Counted from the first letter of the stretch, positions 1 to 7,362 are shown. The stretch is DNA of 14,553 bases from Candidatus Glassiibacteriota bacterium (GCA_016934095.1 JAFGTO010000247.1:1-14553), one strand, 5' to 3'. Numbers and translations: made by a program. The notes: generated from the letters alone by a model not told the origin.

Positions 1-653
1 GCCAGGGCGTTGTTGTTATCCCAGTCGATCCAGGCCAGGCGGCTCTTGTGAATCGGGAGAAGGGCGTCGAAGCGCAGGGTCGAATTCTCCGGCGGGTTTT
101 TCAGCACGCCGCTGATCCTGTAGTTTCCCCATTCGGGGAGGTCCACGACCTTTCCAACCGGGTCCTCGCCGCCGAACAGCCTCTGTGCGGTCTCCTCGGT
201 CAGGACAAGGTTGTCCGGCTCGGAGAGGGCCGAGGCCGGATCACCCGCGACCAGGCTGAAACTGAATAAATCGAAAAAAGAGGGGTCGGTGAAGCAGGCC
301 GATTCGAGCTTGAATTTCTTTCCCCCGGTTTTCAGGGGAGTGCTCTCCCGAAGCCAATAACACCGGGCGTAATCGACGATTTCCGGGAAGTCGGCTTTCA
401 GGGCCGGGCCAACCGGACCCGAAGTGGCGTGCACGCGGATCGGGTTGGTGCCGCTAATCGATATTTTGTTGATCAATACGTGAACCTGCTCTCCCCTGGC
501 CTGGAAGTTGTCAAAGGAGAGATGGAACCTGACCCACAGGGCGATTACCAGGCAGCAGGCCAGGCCCACCCCCAGGCCGGTGATGTTGATCGCCGAGTAG
601 CCCTTGTGCCGCAGCAGGTTGCGCATCGCCACCTTGAGATAATGGCTAAGCAT
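1..653 (-). CDS. MacB/FtsX-type ABC transporter permease, N-terminal part (runs off left edge)
   Basis: Reading leftward from ATG at 653-651 gives at least 217 codons with no stop, so the gene is cut by the window edge. The protein starts MLSHYLKVAMRNLLRHKGYS, with a hydrophobic segment at about residues 20-43 (ITGLGVGLACCLVIALWV). A long soluble periplasmic-type domain follows, including a TEETAQRLFGGEDPVGK stretch. This is the layout of the MacB_PCD plus FtsX permeases (TM1, periplasmic core, then TM2-4). The start overlaps the stop of the ATPase gene by 8 bases, which implies translational coupling. With the ATPase and adaptor it should form a tripartite pump or extrusion complex spanning the cell envelope. 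The exporter type is well supported, but the cargo cannot be inferred. TM2-4 lie outside the window. Confidence 0.88.
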   Translation of the reverse strand, partial: MLSHYLKVAMRNLLRHKGYSAINITGLGVGLACCLVIALWVRFHLSFDNFQARGEQVHVLINKISISGTNPIRVHATSGPVGPALKADFPEIVDYARCYWLRESTPLKTGGKKFKLESACFTDPSFFDLFSFSLVAGDPASALSEPDNLVLTEETAQRLFGGEDPVGKVVDLPEWGNYRISGVLKNPPENSTLRFDALLPIHKSRLAWIDWDNNNAL

Positions 654-1335
654 CGTGGCGCTCCTTCACGTTCTCGGCCACGATATCGCCGTCCAGCATG
701 TGCACCACCCGGTGGCCGAAACCTGCGTACTCGGGCGAGTGGGTAACCATCACAACCGTGGTCCCGGCGCTGTTCAGCCCGGTGAGCAGGTCCATGACTT
801 CGCTGCCGTGGGAGGAGTCCAGGTTGCCGGTCGGCTCATCGGCCAGGATCAGCCTGGGGCCAGCCACCACGGCCCGGGCCACGGCCACGCGCTGCTGCTG
901 CCCGCCGGAGAGCTGCTGGGGGAAATGCTTCTTGCGGTGGGTGATCTCCATCTTGTCCAGGGCCTGCTCCACCCGCTGTTTTCGTTCGCTGGAGGACATC
1001 TTCTGGTAGATCAGCGGCAGCTCCACGTTTTCGAACACCGTGAGCTCGTCGATCAGGTTGAAGCTCTGGAACACGAACCCGATTGTCCCCTTACGGACAT
1101 CCGCCCGCTGCCGCTCGTTGTATTTTGATACCTCCCTGCCGTTTATATGAAGCTCGCCGCTGGAGGGCTTATCAAGCAGGCCGAGCAGGTTGAGCAGGGT
1201 GGACTTGCCGCACCCGGAGGGGCCCATCACCGCCACGAATTCCCCTTCGTCCACCTTGAGAGTTACGCTGTTCAGCGCGGTGGTTTCCACTTCCTCGGTG
1301 GTGTAGATCTTGCCCAGATTGACTGTCCTGATCAT
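646..1335 (-). CDS. ABC transporter ATP-binding protein, MacB/LolD family
   Basis: This 229-aa ATPase has every motif in place: Walker A GPSGCGKST (38-46), Q-loop Q90 in FVFQSFNL, signature LSGGQQQR (142-149), Walker B LILADEPTGNLDS (162-174) and switch histidine H199. The length and the ADEPTGNLD stretch are typical of the LolD/MacB/FtsE group, whose members energise FtsX-fold permeases mechanically rather than pumping small molecules through a channel. An AGGAG site at 1347-1343 lies 7 bases before the ATG. Its TAG overlaps the ATG of the permease gene. It lies 163 bases downstream of the adaptor gene, in the same operon direction, separated from it by a strong hairpin. Confidence 0.95.
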   Translation of the reverse strand: MIRTVNLGKIYTTEEVETTALNSVTLKVDEGEFVAVMGPSGCGKSTLLNLLGLLDKPSSGELHINGREVSKYNERQRADVRKGTIGFVFQSFNLIDELTVFENVELPLIYQKMSSSERKQRVEQALDKMEITHRKKHFPQQLSGGQQQRVAVARAVVAGPRLILADEPTGNLDSSHGSEVMDLLTGLNSAGTTVVMVTHSPEYAGFGHRVVHMLDGDIVAENVKERHDA

Positions 1336-1449
1336 TGCGGTGCTCCTGTGGAATAGGAATGAATTGTTGCCTCTGATTTATTCTCAATAATTATCAAGTT
1401 TTTGAATCTCGTTTTTTTTCTGGTTTAAGACCACGAGACTTTGTTTCTG

Positions 1450-1489
1450 ACACACCCCGCCCCCGATAAAGTCGGGGGACGGGGTGTGT
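1450..1489. repeat. Strong GC-rich hairpin between adaptor and ATPase genes
   Basis: The left arm 1450-1466 (ACACACCCCG then CCCCCGA) pairs with 1472-1489 around a 5-base loop, TAAAG. There is a single one-base bulge. It lies 10 bases past the adaptor stop on the transcribed strand. No T-run follows it on either strand, so it is not a classical intrinsic terminator. It could be an RNA stabiliser or attenuator that sets adaptor-to-ATPase stoichiometry, or a dispersed palindromic repeat. The hairpin is directly visible; its role is inference. Confidence 0.7.
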
Positions 1490-1498
1490 AAAGAATCC

Positions 1499-2749
1499 CT
1501 ACTTTATAATCAGCTTTTCGATCTGCAGGTAATTGTCGTAGCTGGAGGTAACCACCCGCTCGCCTGGGTCCAGGCCCTCGAGCACCTCGTAATGCTCCAT
1601 GTTCTGCCGCCCGATCCGGATTTGCCTGCGCACCGCGGACTCCCCGCTTCTGTCCACCACGAAGACCCAGTTTCCCCCGCTGCTCTGGTAGAAACCGCCC
1701 CTGGGCAGCAGGACCGCTTCCGAGAGCCCGCCCAGTGCCAGCCTGCATTGCAGGCTCTGGCCCACGCGGATGCCGGGGGGGACTTCCCCTACGAAATCCA
1801 AGTCCACTTCGAACCTGCCCTCGCGCACCTCCGGGTAGACTTTTTGCAGCACCAGCCTGTACTCGCTGCCGGATATTTCGCAGGTGGCTTCCTGGCAGCG
1901 CTTGACCCTGGCGATATAGAACTCGTCGATTGAGGCCCGCAGCATGTAGCCGCTCATCACGTCGATCTGGCCCAGGCGCTGCCCCTTGGATTTCAGCTCC
2001 CCGATCTCGGCATCCAGCAGGGTAAGCTGACCGCTGACCGGCGCACTGAGCATCAGGTTGTCCAGGTTCCTTTTTACCGCCTCCAGGTTCATCCGCAGGC
2101 GTTCCCCCGAGGTTTCGAGCTGGGCTATCTGCCCTATGCGGTAGAGGGAATCCTGCTCCAGGGTCCGGATCATGAAATCCCGCCGCTTTCGCCAGTAGGC
2201 GATATCTTCCCGGCTCTGCTCGTAATCCTGCTTTGCCACCAGGTCTTTGGCCATCAGCTCGCTGTTCCTGGTGAATTCACGCTCGGCCTGCTCCAGGCCG
2301 TGCTCGATCTCTATCAACTGGTTCTGCCGGGTGATGGCCTGCTGGTCCAGGCTGATCCGGATATTCTGGAAATCGTTCAACTGCTCGAACAGGTTGGCCT
2401 CCTGATTCATTACGCTCAGCTCCAGGTCGGGGTTCGAGAGCTGCAGGATCGAGTCGCCCTGCTCCACCATGCTGCCTTCTTCCAGAAAAAGTTTTTCCAC
2501 TCGTCCACCCTCGACAGCATCCAGGTAGATTGTCTTGATCGGCACCACGCTGCCGCGCACGGGGATAAACTCCTGGAACGGTCCCTTGATCACCGTGGAG
2601 ACGGTTATCCGCTCGCGCTGGATATTCAGCTTTGCGCTGTAGTCAGCCAGAATGAAACCGAACAGGAACACGAGAGTGATTATTCCGCCGGTACCCAGCC
2701 AGATGGTTCTTCTGGCGGTCCAGAATTTTTTCTCTATTTGACGGTCCAT
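1499..2749 (-). CDS. Periplasmic adaptor (membrane fusion protein), HlyD/MacA type
   Basis: This 416-aa protein bridges the inner-membrane ABC unit to an outer-membrane channel. Order of parts: a basic cytoplasmic N-terminus; one membrane anchor at about 17-36 (WLGTGGIITLVFLFGFILAD); the first half of the lipoyl-like barrel-sandwich domain at about 74-110 (EGGRVEKLFLEEGSMVEQGD); a long heptad-rich coiled coil at about 111-230; the second lipoyl half at about 231-262 (LMLSAPVSGQL); a beta-barrel at about 264-345; and a membrane-proximal domain at about 346-416 (EGLDPGERVV). There is no lipobox, so the anchor is a helix and not a lipid. The upstream Shine-Dalgarno is weak (AGAG). The gene starts inside the end of the small membrane ORF at 2874-2734, overlapping by 16 bases, so it is probably translated by coupling. 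An outer-membrane TolC-like partner is not in the window. Confidence 0.93.
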   Translation of the reverse strand: MDRQIEKKFWTARRTIWLGTGGIITLVFLFGFILADYSAKLNIQRERITVSTVIKGPFQEFIPVRGSVVPIKTIYLDAVEGGRVEKLFLEEGSMVEQGDSILQLSNPDLELSVMNQEANLFEQLNDFQNIRISLDQQAITRQNQLIEIEHGLEQAEREFTRNSELMAKDLVAKQDYEQSREDIAYWRKRRDFMIRTLEQDSLYRIGQIAQLETSGERLRMNLEAVKRNLDNLMLSAPVSGQLTLLDAEIGELKSKGQRLGQIDVMSGYMLRASIDEFYIARVKRCQEATCEISGSEYRLVLQKVYPEVREGRFEVDLDFVGEVPPGIRVGQSLQCRLALGGLSEAVLLPRGGFYQSSGGNWVFVVDRSGESAVRRQIRIGRQNMEHYEVLEGLDPGERVVTSSYDNYLQIEKLIIK

Positions 2750-2874
2750 GGTCTCTGGTCTTGTTTAATTTTCAGTTGCAGGCGGTGCAGTATAACTCCG
2801 GCAACAACTCCGGCGAGGCTCAGCCAGAGCATCTGTATCCAGGTCGAGACGACTGTGGTGATAAATTCCAGCAT
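2734..2874 (-). CDS. Small single-pass membrane protein (46 aa), first gene of the efflux operon
   Basis: ATG at 2874-2872 to TAG at 2736-2734 encodes 46 residues beginning MLEFITTVVSTWIQMLWLSL. Residues about 5-29 are one long hydrophobic helix with a small-residue AGVVAG stretch. A basic/polar tail follows (HRLQLKIKQDQRP). A purine-rich AGAAGGAAA lies about 11-12 bases upstream. Its 3' end overlaps the adaptor start by 16 bases in another frame, as expected for coupled genes. The putative sigma-54 promoter at 2974-2960 is about 85 bases upstream of this start. I recognise no family. By position and topology it may be an accessory subunit or regulator of the ABC complex, or a leader peptide driving adaptor translation. 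Reality as a gene is likely but not certain at this length. Confidence 0.6.
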   Translation of the reverse strand: MLEFITTVVSTWIQMLWLSLAGVVAGVILHRLQLKIKQDQRPWTVK

Positions 2875-2958
2875 CGGTTTACGGTTTCCTTCTCTGTAGT
2901 ACAGCCTCAGACTAATCCGTTTGTACGGTAACGCTCTAGCATTTCGGCAGATAATAAA

Positions 2959-2974
2959 TGAAAATATTGTGCCA
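2959..2974 (-). promoter_or_regulatory. Candidate sigma-54 promoter for the efflux operon
   Basis: On the minus strand the bases read TGGCACA, ATAT, TTTCA, against the consensus TGGCACG-N4-TTGCA. The -24 element is near perfect and the spacing is right, but the -12 GC is TC. Initiation would fall near 2948, about 75 bases before the small membrane protein start. The match is weaker than the divergent promoter's, and it is supported mainly by the shared upstream palindromes. Confidence 0.5.
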
Positions 2975-3038
2975 AAGCTGGTTTTTGCTATATTTCAACA
3001 AGTTACGTGGATTGCCTGGAAATACTGAGCTCGCGAAG

Positions 3039-3076
3039 TGTCCGCTGGCGGGACAGTAGTGTCCGCTGGCGGGACA
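3039..3076. promoter_or_regulatory. Tandem TGTCC-N7-GGACA palindromes, likely enhancer (UAS) for the NtrC-type regulator
   Basis: Two identical 17-base sites, at 3039-3055 and 3060-3076, have centres 21 bases apart, about two helical turns. Each has arms TGTCC and GGACA around GCTGGCG. They sit about 90-110 bases upstream of the leftward -12 element and 165-190 bases upstream of the rightward one, both usual distances for bound sigma-54 activators acting by looping. The duplication and symmetry are seen directly. That the adjacent regulator binds here is inference from the arrangement. Confidence 0.72.
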
Positions 3077-3192
3077 CAATTAAGAGTCGCCAGAGGCTCG
3101 CTCTGCCCGTATGCTTTAAGAAGATATTATTGAGGGAGTTGTTTCAACTTCTATGTATTGTTAGTATTATATCAGCCTTCAATTCCTGTGGT

Positions 3193-3214
3193 GTCTGTCC
3201 AGATGCGGATAGAC
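3193..3214. promoter_or_regulatory. Imperfect inverted repeat next to the rightward -24 element
   Basis: GTCTGTCC at 3193-3200 and GGATAGAC at 3207-3214 form 8-base arms with one mismatch around AGATGC. They end 6 bases before the -24 box. The core TGTCC-N6-GGA resembles a degenerate copy of the enhancer sites with one base less spacing. It could be a weak autoregulatory site, but chance is not excluded. Confidence 0.3.
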
Positions 3215-3220
3215 TAAAGC

Positions 3221-3235
3221 TGGCACGGATGATGC
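3221..3235 (+). promoter_or_regulatory. Sigma-54 (-24/-12) promoter for the regulator-kinase pair
   Basis: TGGCACG at 3221-3227, four bases, then ATGC at 3232-3235 matches the TGGCACG-N4-TTGC consensus at all but one of the fixed positions. The invariant GG and GC are separated by exactly 10 bases. Transcription would start near 3247, leaving a leader of about 50 bases before the regulator ATG at 3296. Confidence 0.75.
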
Positions 3236-3295
3236 GTTTATCCTGTTTCAGTATTTAATACCAGACCACATATAAGCTGTTAAGATCGGGGAAAG

Positions 3296-4681
3296 ATGTA
3301 CACAGACCCGCAATTCAACAGGATCTTGATAGTCGATGACGACGAGGACGTGCTGCTGGCCGCCCGCCTGCTGCTGAAAGCCCATGCGGAATCGCTGGTT
3401 ACCGAGAAAGAGCCGCGCAACATCCCTGCTCTGCTCAGGAACCACAGCTACGATGTCATCCTGCTCGACATGAATTTCGCCCTGGACTCGACCAGCGGTA
3501 AAGAGGGGTTCTTCTGGCTGGAAAAAATACTGGAGATCGACCCGGATGCAGTGGTGATCCTGATCACGGCGTTCGGCGATGTGGAGACCGCTGTGCGGGC
3601 GATCCGGGCCGGGGCCACGGACTTCGTGCTCAAGCCGTGGCAGAATGAGAAGCTGCTGGCCACTCTCTCGGCGGCTTACCAGTTGCGCAAGTCCAGGATC
3701 GAGCTCGGCAGCCTTCGCGCGCAACAGCATCAGCTCAGCGAGGACCTCGACCAGCAGTTCCACGACCTGATCGGCGTCTCCGCTCCCATCCGGGAGGTTT
3801 TCGCAACTGTCCGCAAGGTTGCCGCCACGGATGCCAACGTACTGATCCTCGGGGAGAACGGCACGGGCAAGGAGCTGGTGGCCAGGGCGCTGCACAGGCA
3901 GTCCCGCAGAAAGGGCCAGGTGTTCATCTCCGTTGACATGGGCGCAGTTAGCGAATCGCTGTTCGAGAGCGAGCTGTTCGGCCATACCAGGGGCTCATTC
4001 ACCGATGCCAGGAAAGACCGGGCCGGAAGGTTCGAGGTCGCCTCGGGCGGGACCCTTTTCCTCGATGAGATCGGCAACCTCCCCCTGCCGCTGCAGGCCA
4101 AGCTGCTCACCGTGCTTGAGAGCCGCACCGTAACCCGCCTGGGCTCCAACAAGCCGGTCCCTTTCGATGTCCGGCTGATCTGCGCCACCAACATGCGGAT
4201 CCACGAAATGGTGGCGCAAGATAGATTCCGCCAGGATTTGCTTTACCGCATCAATACGGTGGAAATCAGCTTGCCGCCTCTTTGCGAGCGTAGCGGGGAT
4301 ATCCAACTCCTGGCCGGACACTTCCTTGAGATCTATTGCAAAAAGTATCAGAAGCCCCTGAAAAAGTTGAGTTTCGCTGCTCTGGAGAAACTGAGGAAGT
4401 ACCCCTGGCCCGGGAATGTCCGTGAGCTGCAGCACGCCGTGGAGCGGGCGATAATCCTGAGCGATAAGCAGGTGCTCCAACCCGGGGATTTTTTGCTTTC
4501 CAGGCCCGAGCAGGCAAAAAAAGAGGGGCTGGTGTTCGAAGAGTACAACATGGAGCTGGTGGAGAAAATTATCATCCGCAAAGCGATCGAGAAACACGGG
4601 GGCAATATCAGCCGTGCCGCCAGGGAACTGGGTTACACTCGCAGCGCTCTTTACCGCAGGCTGGAAAAATATGGACTATAA
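3296..4681 (+). CDS. Sigma-54-dependent response regulator, NtrC family
   Basis: This 461-aa three-domain activator has a receiver at about 8-125, with acidic pocket D14/D15, phospho-acceptor D58, T91 and K113. Its AAA+ domain at about 157-385 has Walker A GENGTGKE (186-193), Walker B TLFLDEIG (253-260), and YPWPGNVREL (369-378) in the C-terminal lid. A Fis-type helix-turn-helix occupies about 424-461 (GGNISRAARELGYTRSALYR). The sigma-54-contact loop reads GSFTDA (233-238) instead of GAFTGA. To my knowledge that variant recurs in regulators sitting beside ABC exporter operons. A GGGGA site at 3288-3292 precedes the ATG by 3 bases (AAG). The gene overlaps the kinase gene by 11 bases. It likely activates its own promoter and the divergent efflux operon through the palindromes at 3039-3076. 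Confidence 0.95.
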   Translation: MYTDPQFNRILIVDDDEDVLLAARLLLKAHAESLVTEKEPRNIPALLRNHSYDVILLDMNFALDSTSGKEGFFWLEKILEIDPDAVVILITAFGDVETAVRAIRAGATDFVLKPWQNEKLLATLSAAYQLRKSRIELGSLRAQQHQLSEDLDQQFHDLIGVSAPIREVFATVRKVAATDANVLILGENGTGKELVARALHRQSRRKGQVFISVDMGAVSESLFESELFGHTRGSFTDARKDRAGRFEVASGGTLFLDEIGNLPLPLQAKLLTVLESRTVTRLGSNKPVPFDVRLICATNMRIHEMVAQDRFRQDLLYRINTVEISLPPLCERSGDIQLLAGHFLEIYCKKYQKPLKKLSFAALEKLRKYPWPGNVRELQHAVERAIILSDKQVLQPGDFLLSRPEQAKKEGLVFEEYNMELVEKIIIRKAIEKHGGNISRAARELGYTRSALYRRLEKYGL

Positions 4682-6020
4682 AAACTTCCGCGCTGTCTGC
4701 ATTGTCCGGGTGGTGCTGCTTTGCGCCACGATCTTTCTCGCCAGCTACCTGGTCATCCGGACCAGCTATTACGCGACTATCACTATCCTTGCAGGTCTTG
4801 TCGTTTTTCAGGCAATCGCTCTAATCAACTACATCGAAAAAACGAACCAGTATCTGACTCGTTTCCTGCAGGCCATCCGCCACGAGGATTTCTCTCAATC
4901 GTTCACCGGCAAGGGACTTGGAGCATCGTTTGACCAGCTTCGCAGCGCGTACAATGAAGTGCTGGACGCTTTCCGCCGGACCAGAGCCGAGAAGGAAGAA
5001 CATTTCCGTTATCTCCAAACAGTCGTGCAGCATGTGGGTGTGGGACTGATTTGCTACGGGCCAAATGGCGAGGTTGAGCTGATAAATACCGCTGCCCAGC
5101 GGATATTGAAGACCGGGCAGCTCAGGAATATCGAATCCCTGGCTGCATTCAGTAAGGAACTGGCCGATACGCTGCAGAATATTGCCCCGGGAGGTAAATC
5201 CCTGGTCAGGGTAGCTGTCGAGGGTGAGATTTTATACCTGGCAATCCATGCCACCGAACTCAGGCTGCGCAGCCAGCCGTTCACCCTGGTTTCAATCCAG
5301 AATATCCAGAGCGAGCTGGATGACAAAGAGATGGAGGCTTGGCAGAATCTGGCCCGCGTGCTGAGCCACGAGATCATGAACTCGATCACACCGATATCTT
5401 CGCTGGCGGCTACTGCCAACAATATTCTGCAAGCTGCCGACAGTACCGCGGAGGAAACAATCAAGCCGGAAACGCTCCGGGACATTCGCGATGCGGTTCA
5501 GACTATCCACAAGCGCAGTGAGGGACTGTTGAATTTCGTGGAAAATTACCGGAAAATCACTCGCTTACCCAAGCCTGAATTCCAGACTTTTCCCGTGGTC
5601 GAGCTGTTTGAGCGTATCCGGAAACTCATGCAGAGTGAGATAGAAAAGAAAGATATCGCTTTTCAAGTGAAAGCAGAAATAGAAGGTTTGAAGCTGACCG
5701 CTGATCCCGATTTGATCGAGCAGGTGATTATCAACCTGCTGCGCAACTCAGTCGATGCAGTGAAAGATCGACCTGACGCCAGAATCGATCTGACTGCCCG
5801 CGCGGACAGCAGCGGCAGGCCTCTGATACAGGTAACGGACAACGGGCCGGGTATCGAGGAAGATATCCAGGAGAAAATATTTATTCCCTTTTTCACCACC
5901 AAGAAAGAGGGATCGGGAATCGGGCTCAGCCTCTCCCAACAGATAATGCGCCTGCACCGGGGGAATATCAGCGTGCAATTAAAACAAAAGGAACATACTT
6001 CCTTTGTTTTACGGTTTTAA
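4671..6020 (+). CDS. Membrane histidine kinase (NtrB/NtrY-like), partner of the upstream regulator
   Basis: From ATG 4671 the protein is 449 aa. A longer in-frame start at 4614 exists but would put 19 polar/mixed residues before the membrane helices and lie deep in the regulator gene; GGAAAAAT just before 4671 and the short 11-base overlap favour the latter. Two membrane helices (about 8-28 and 36-53) are joined by only about 7 residues, so there is almost no periplasmic sensor. A linker and PAS-like domain follow (about 110-210). The H-box is NLARVLSHEIMNSITPI with H233. The ATPase domain has the N-box NLLRNSVDA (N359), G1 DNGPGI (390-395), the F-box FIPFFTTK (404-411) and G2 GSGIGLS (414-420). 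The signal is probably sensed in or at the membrane, as with envelope-stress kinases. Confidence 0.93.
   Translation: MDYKNFRAVCIVRVVLLCATIFLASYLVIRTSYYATITILAGLVVFQAIALINYIEKTNQYLTRFLQAIRHEDFSQSFTGKGLGASFDQLRSAYNEVLDAFRRTRAEKEEHFRYLQTVVQHVGVGLICYGPNGEVELINTAAQRILKTGQLRNIESLAAFSKELADTLQNIAPGGKSLVRVAVEGEILYLAIHATELRLRSQPFTLVSIQNIQSELDDKEMEAWQNLARVLSHEIMNSITPISSLAATANNILQAADSTAEETIKPETLRDIRDAVQTIHKRSEGLLNFVENYRKITRLPKPEFQTFPVVELFERIRKLMQSEIEKKDIAFQVKAEIEGLKLTADPDLIEQVIINLLRNSVDAVKDRPDARIDLTARADSSGRPLIQVTDNGPGIEEDIQEKIFIPFFTTKKEGSGIGLSLSQQIMRLHRGNISVQLKQKEHTSFVLRF
5981..6010. terminator. AT-rich hairpin at the end of the kinase gene, possible terminator
   Basis: AAAACAAAAGGAA (5981-5993) pairs with TTCCTTTGTTTT (5999-6010) around CATAC, with one bulged base. 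ACGGTTTT follows. The stem lies in the last codons before TAA at 6018-6020. The low GC content and the interrupted T-tract make it a weak intrinsic terminator at best, but nothing else near the module boundary looks better. Confidence 0.35.
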
Positions 6021-6156
6021 TGTTTGGTTTACTATATGATTATGCCATTTGATGGAAAGAGTTTATTGAGTCATTGTATCGCATCCGGCTCGGTATTATT
6101 TTTCGAGCGCCGAACCCTGCAGGCTGCCGGAGAAATACCTGCTGAGAGGAGAGTCA

Positions 6157-7362
6157 GTGAAATTCGACCCGGACAATTTCATTGCTGCGGACCACAAAAT
6201 AATGCGTAGCATCAACCGCTCGAACGTGCTGAATATAGTCCGCGAGAAAGGACCTATTTCCCGCGTGGAAATCTCGAAACTGGTAGGCTTGAAGAAACCC
6301 GCCGTTTCCAGCATAGTACAGGAGCTTATCGGCGAGGGCCTGGTGTATGAGGACAGCCGGGGGCAAAGCAGTGTAGGCAGGAAGCCCATCACTTTGAAAA
6401 TAAATGAGAGTGCCCGGATAGCAGGGGTTATCGATGTAAGCCGCACCGAGACAACCCTGGCGATTTGCGATCTCGGGAGAAATGTGCTCGAAAAGGAAGT
6501 GGTCGAGACGGTGAGCGGCGACGGGAAAAAGTTTTTTAATCTCTGCGGCAGGACTATCGCCCGGATGGCCGGTTCCTGCGGCGAGCGGATGGCTGGCGTG
6601 GGGGTCAGTGTCCCGGCTCTGGTCAGCCATACTGATGGTATTATCTACCTGGCATATACCAATAAATGGAATGACGTTAATGTGAAACAGATTGTGGAAG
6701 GACAGGTTAAATGCAAAGTGTGTGTGGAAAATGATGCCAAAGCAGGAGCGATCGCCGAGCTCTGGTTCGGCAAAGAAGCCGGCGGCCTGTCGGATTTCGC
6801 TTTCATTCTGGTCTGTGAGGGCATCGGAGTAGGACTGGTCATCAACAGGTCCCTTTATCACGGTTCGCACAGTCTTGCAGGAGAATTCGGCAAGCAGATA
6901 ATCTGCAGCGATCCGTATGGGGAAAAATCCCCGCAAAGTCAATATTGGGAGAACATGGCATCCGACCTGAGTATAGTCAGGCGATACGCCGAATACAGCG
7001 GCAAGCATGAGAAGACAAGCAGTCAGGAGATCGAGCAGACCATGCAGAAGGTGATCGACCTGGCTCTCGGCGATGATCCTTTTGCTGTCCGCGCGCTTAA
7101 AGAGGCTTCCTTATACCTCGGGATCGGTATTGCCAATATGCATAGCGGGCTGGACCCCGAAAAAATCATCATCGGGGGGAAAATAGTCCAGGCCTGGAAC
7201 CTGATTTCCAAGGTCCTCAGCAGCCAGTTGGAAAAGCTGATCCCGCACAAGCAAGTTCAACTGCACAACCTGGTCGTTCCCAGCTCGCTGGCCTCCCCGA
7301 CCTTTGAAGGGGCGCAGGCGATGGTCCATAGAGAGGTATATAGATCTGTCAACATACCTTGA
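6157..7362 (+). CDS. ROK-family transcriptional repressor (NagC/XylR-like), zinc motif missing
   Basis: The 401-aa protein starts with GTG at 6157, fixed by AGAGGA at 6144-6149 seven bases upstream. An ATG at codon 16 would cut off residues before the DNA-binding domain but lacks such a site. A winged helix-turn-helix spans about 20-80 (NVLNIVREKGPISRVEISKL, then SSVGRKPITL). A ROK sugar-kinase-like domain follows, with the ENDAKAGAIAELWFG segment (191-205), EGIGVGLVIN (221-230) and AGEFGK (241-246). Two hallmarks are altered: the His after GEFG is Lys (K246), and the CxCGxxGCxE zinc cluster is replaced by a cysteine-poor stretch (residues 247-266). It should act as an inducer-responsive repressor of the sugar genes just downstream. 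The ligand is unknown, probably a sugar or its derivative. Confidence 0.9.
   Translation: MKFDPDNFIAADHKIMRSINRSNVLNIVREKGPISRVEISKLVGLKKPAVSSIVQELIGEGLVYEDSRGQSSVGRKPITLKINESARIAGVIDVSRTETTLAICDLGRNVLEKEVVETVSGDGKKFFNLCGRTIARMAGSCGERMAGVGVSVPALVSHTDGIIYLAYTNKWNDVNVKQIVEGQVKCKVCVENDAKAGAIAELWFGKEAGGLSDFAFILVCEGIGVGLVINRSLYHGSHSLAGEFGKQIICSDPYGEKSPQSQYWENMASDLSIVRRYAEYSGKHEKTSSQEIEQTMQKVIDLALGDDPFAVRALKEASLYLGIGIANMHSGLDPEKIIIGGKIVQAWNLISKVLSSQLEKLIPHKQVQLHNLVVPSSLASPTFEGAQAMVHREVYRSVNIP

Noticed and set aside
655..1128. Long open frames opposite the ABC ATPase gene
   Set aside because: They are antisense to a gene with all ATPase motifs; their composition is explained by high-GC codon bias.
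3039..3076. Possible CRISPR or tandem repeat array
   Set aside because: There are only two copies, each internally palindromic and without spacer-like structure; a protein-binding enhancer fits better.
3007..3258. Rightward 83-aa open frame in the regulator/exporter intergenic region
   Set aside because: It spans the duplicated palindromes and the -24/-12 promoter, has no ribosome site and reads like translated regulatory DNA.
3248..3985. 245-aa open frame opposite the response regulator
   Set aside because: It is antisense to a clear receiver and AAA+ domain, with no family motif and no Shine-Dalgarno support.
4614..4670. Upstream in-frame start for the histidine kinase
   Set aside because: It would lie 68 bases inside the regulator gene without a ribosome site and add a non-conserved polar/mixed extension before the first membrane helix.
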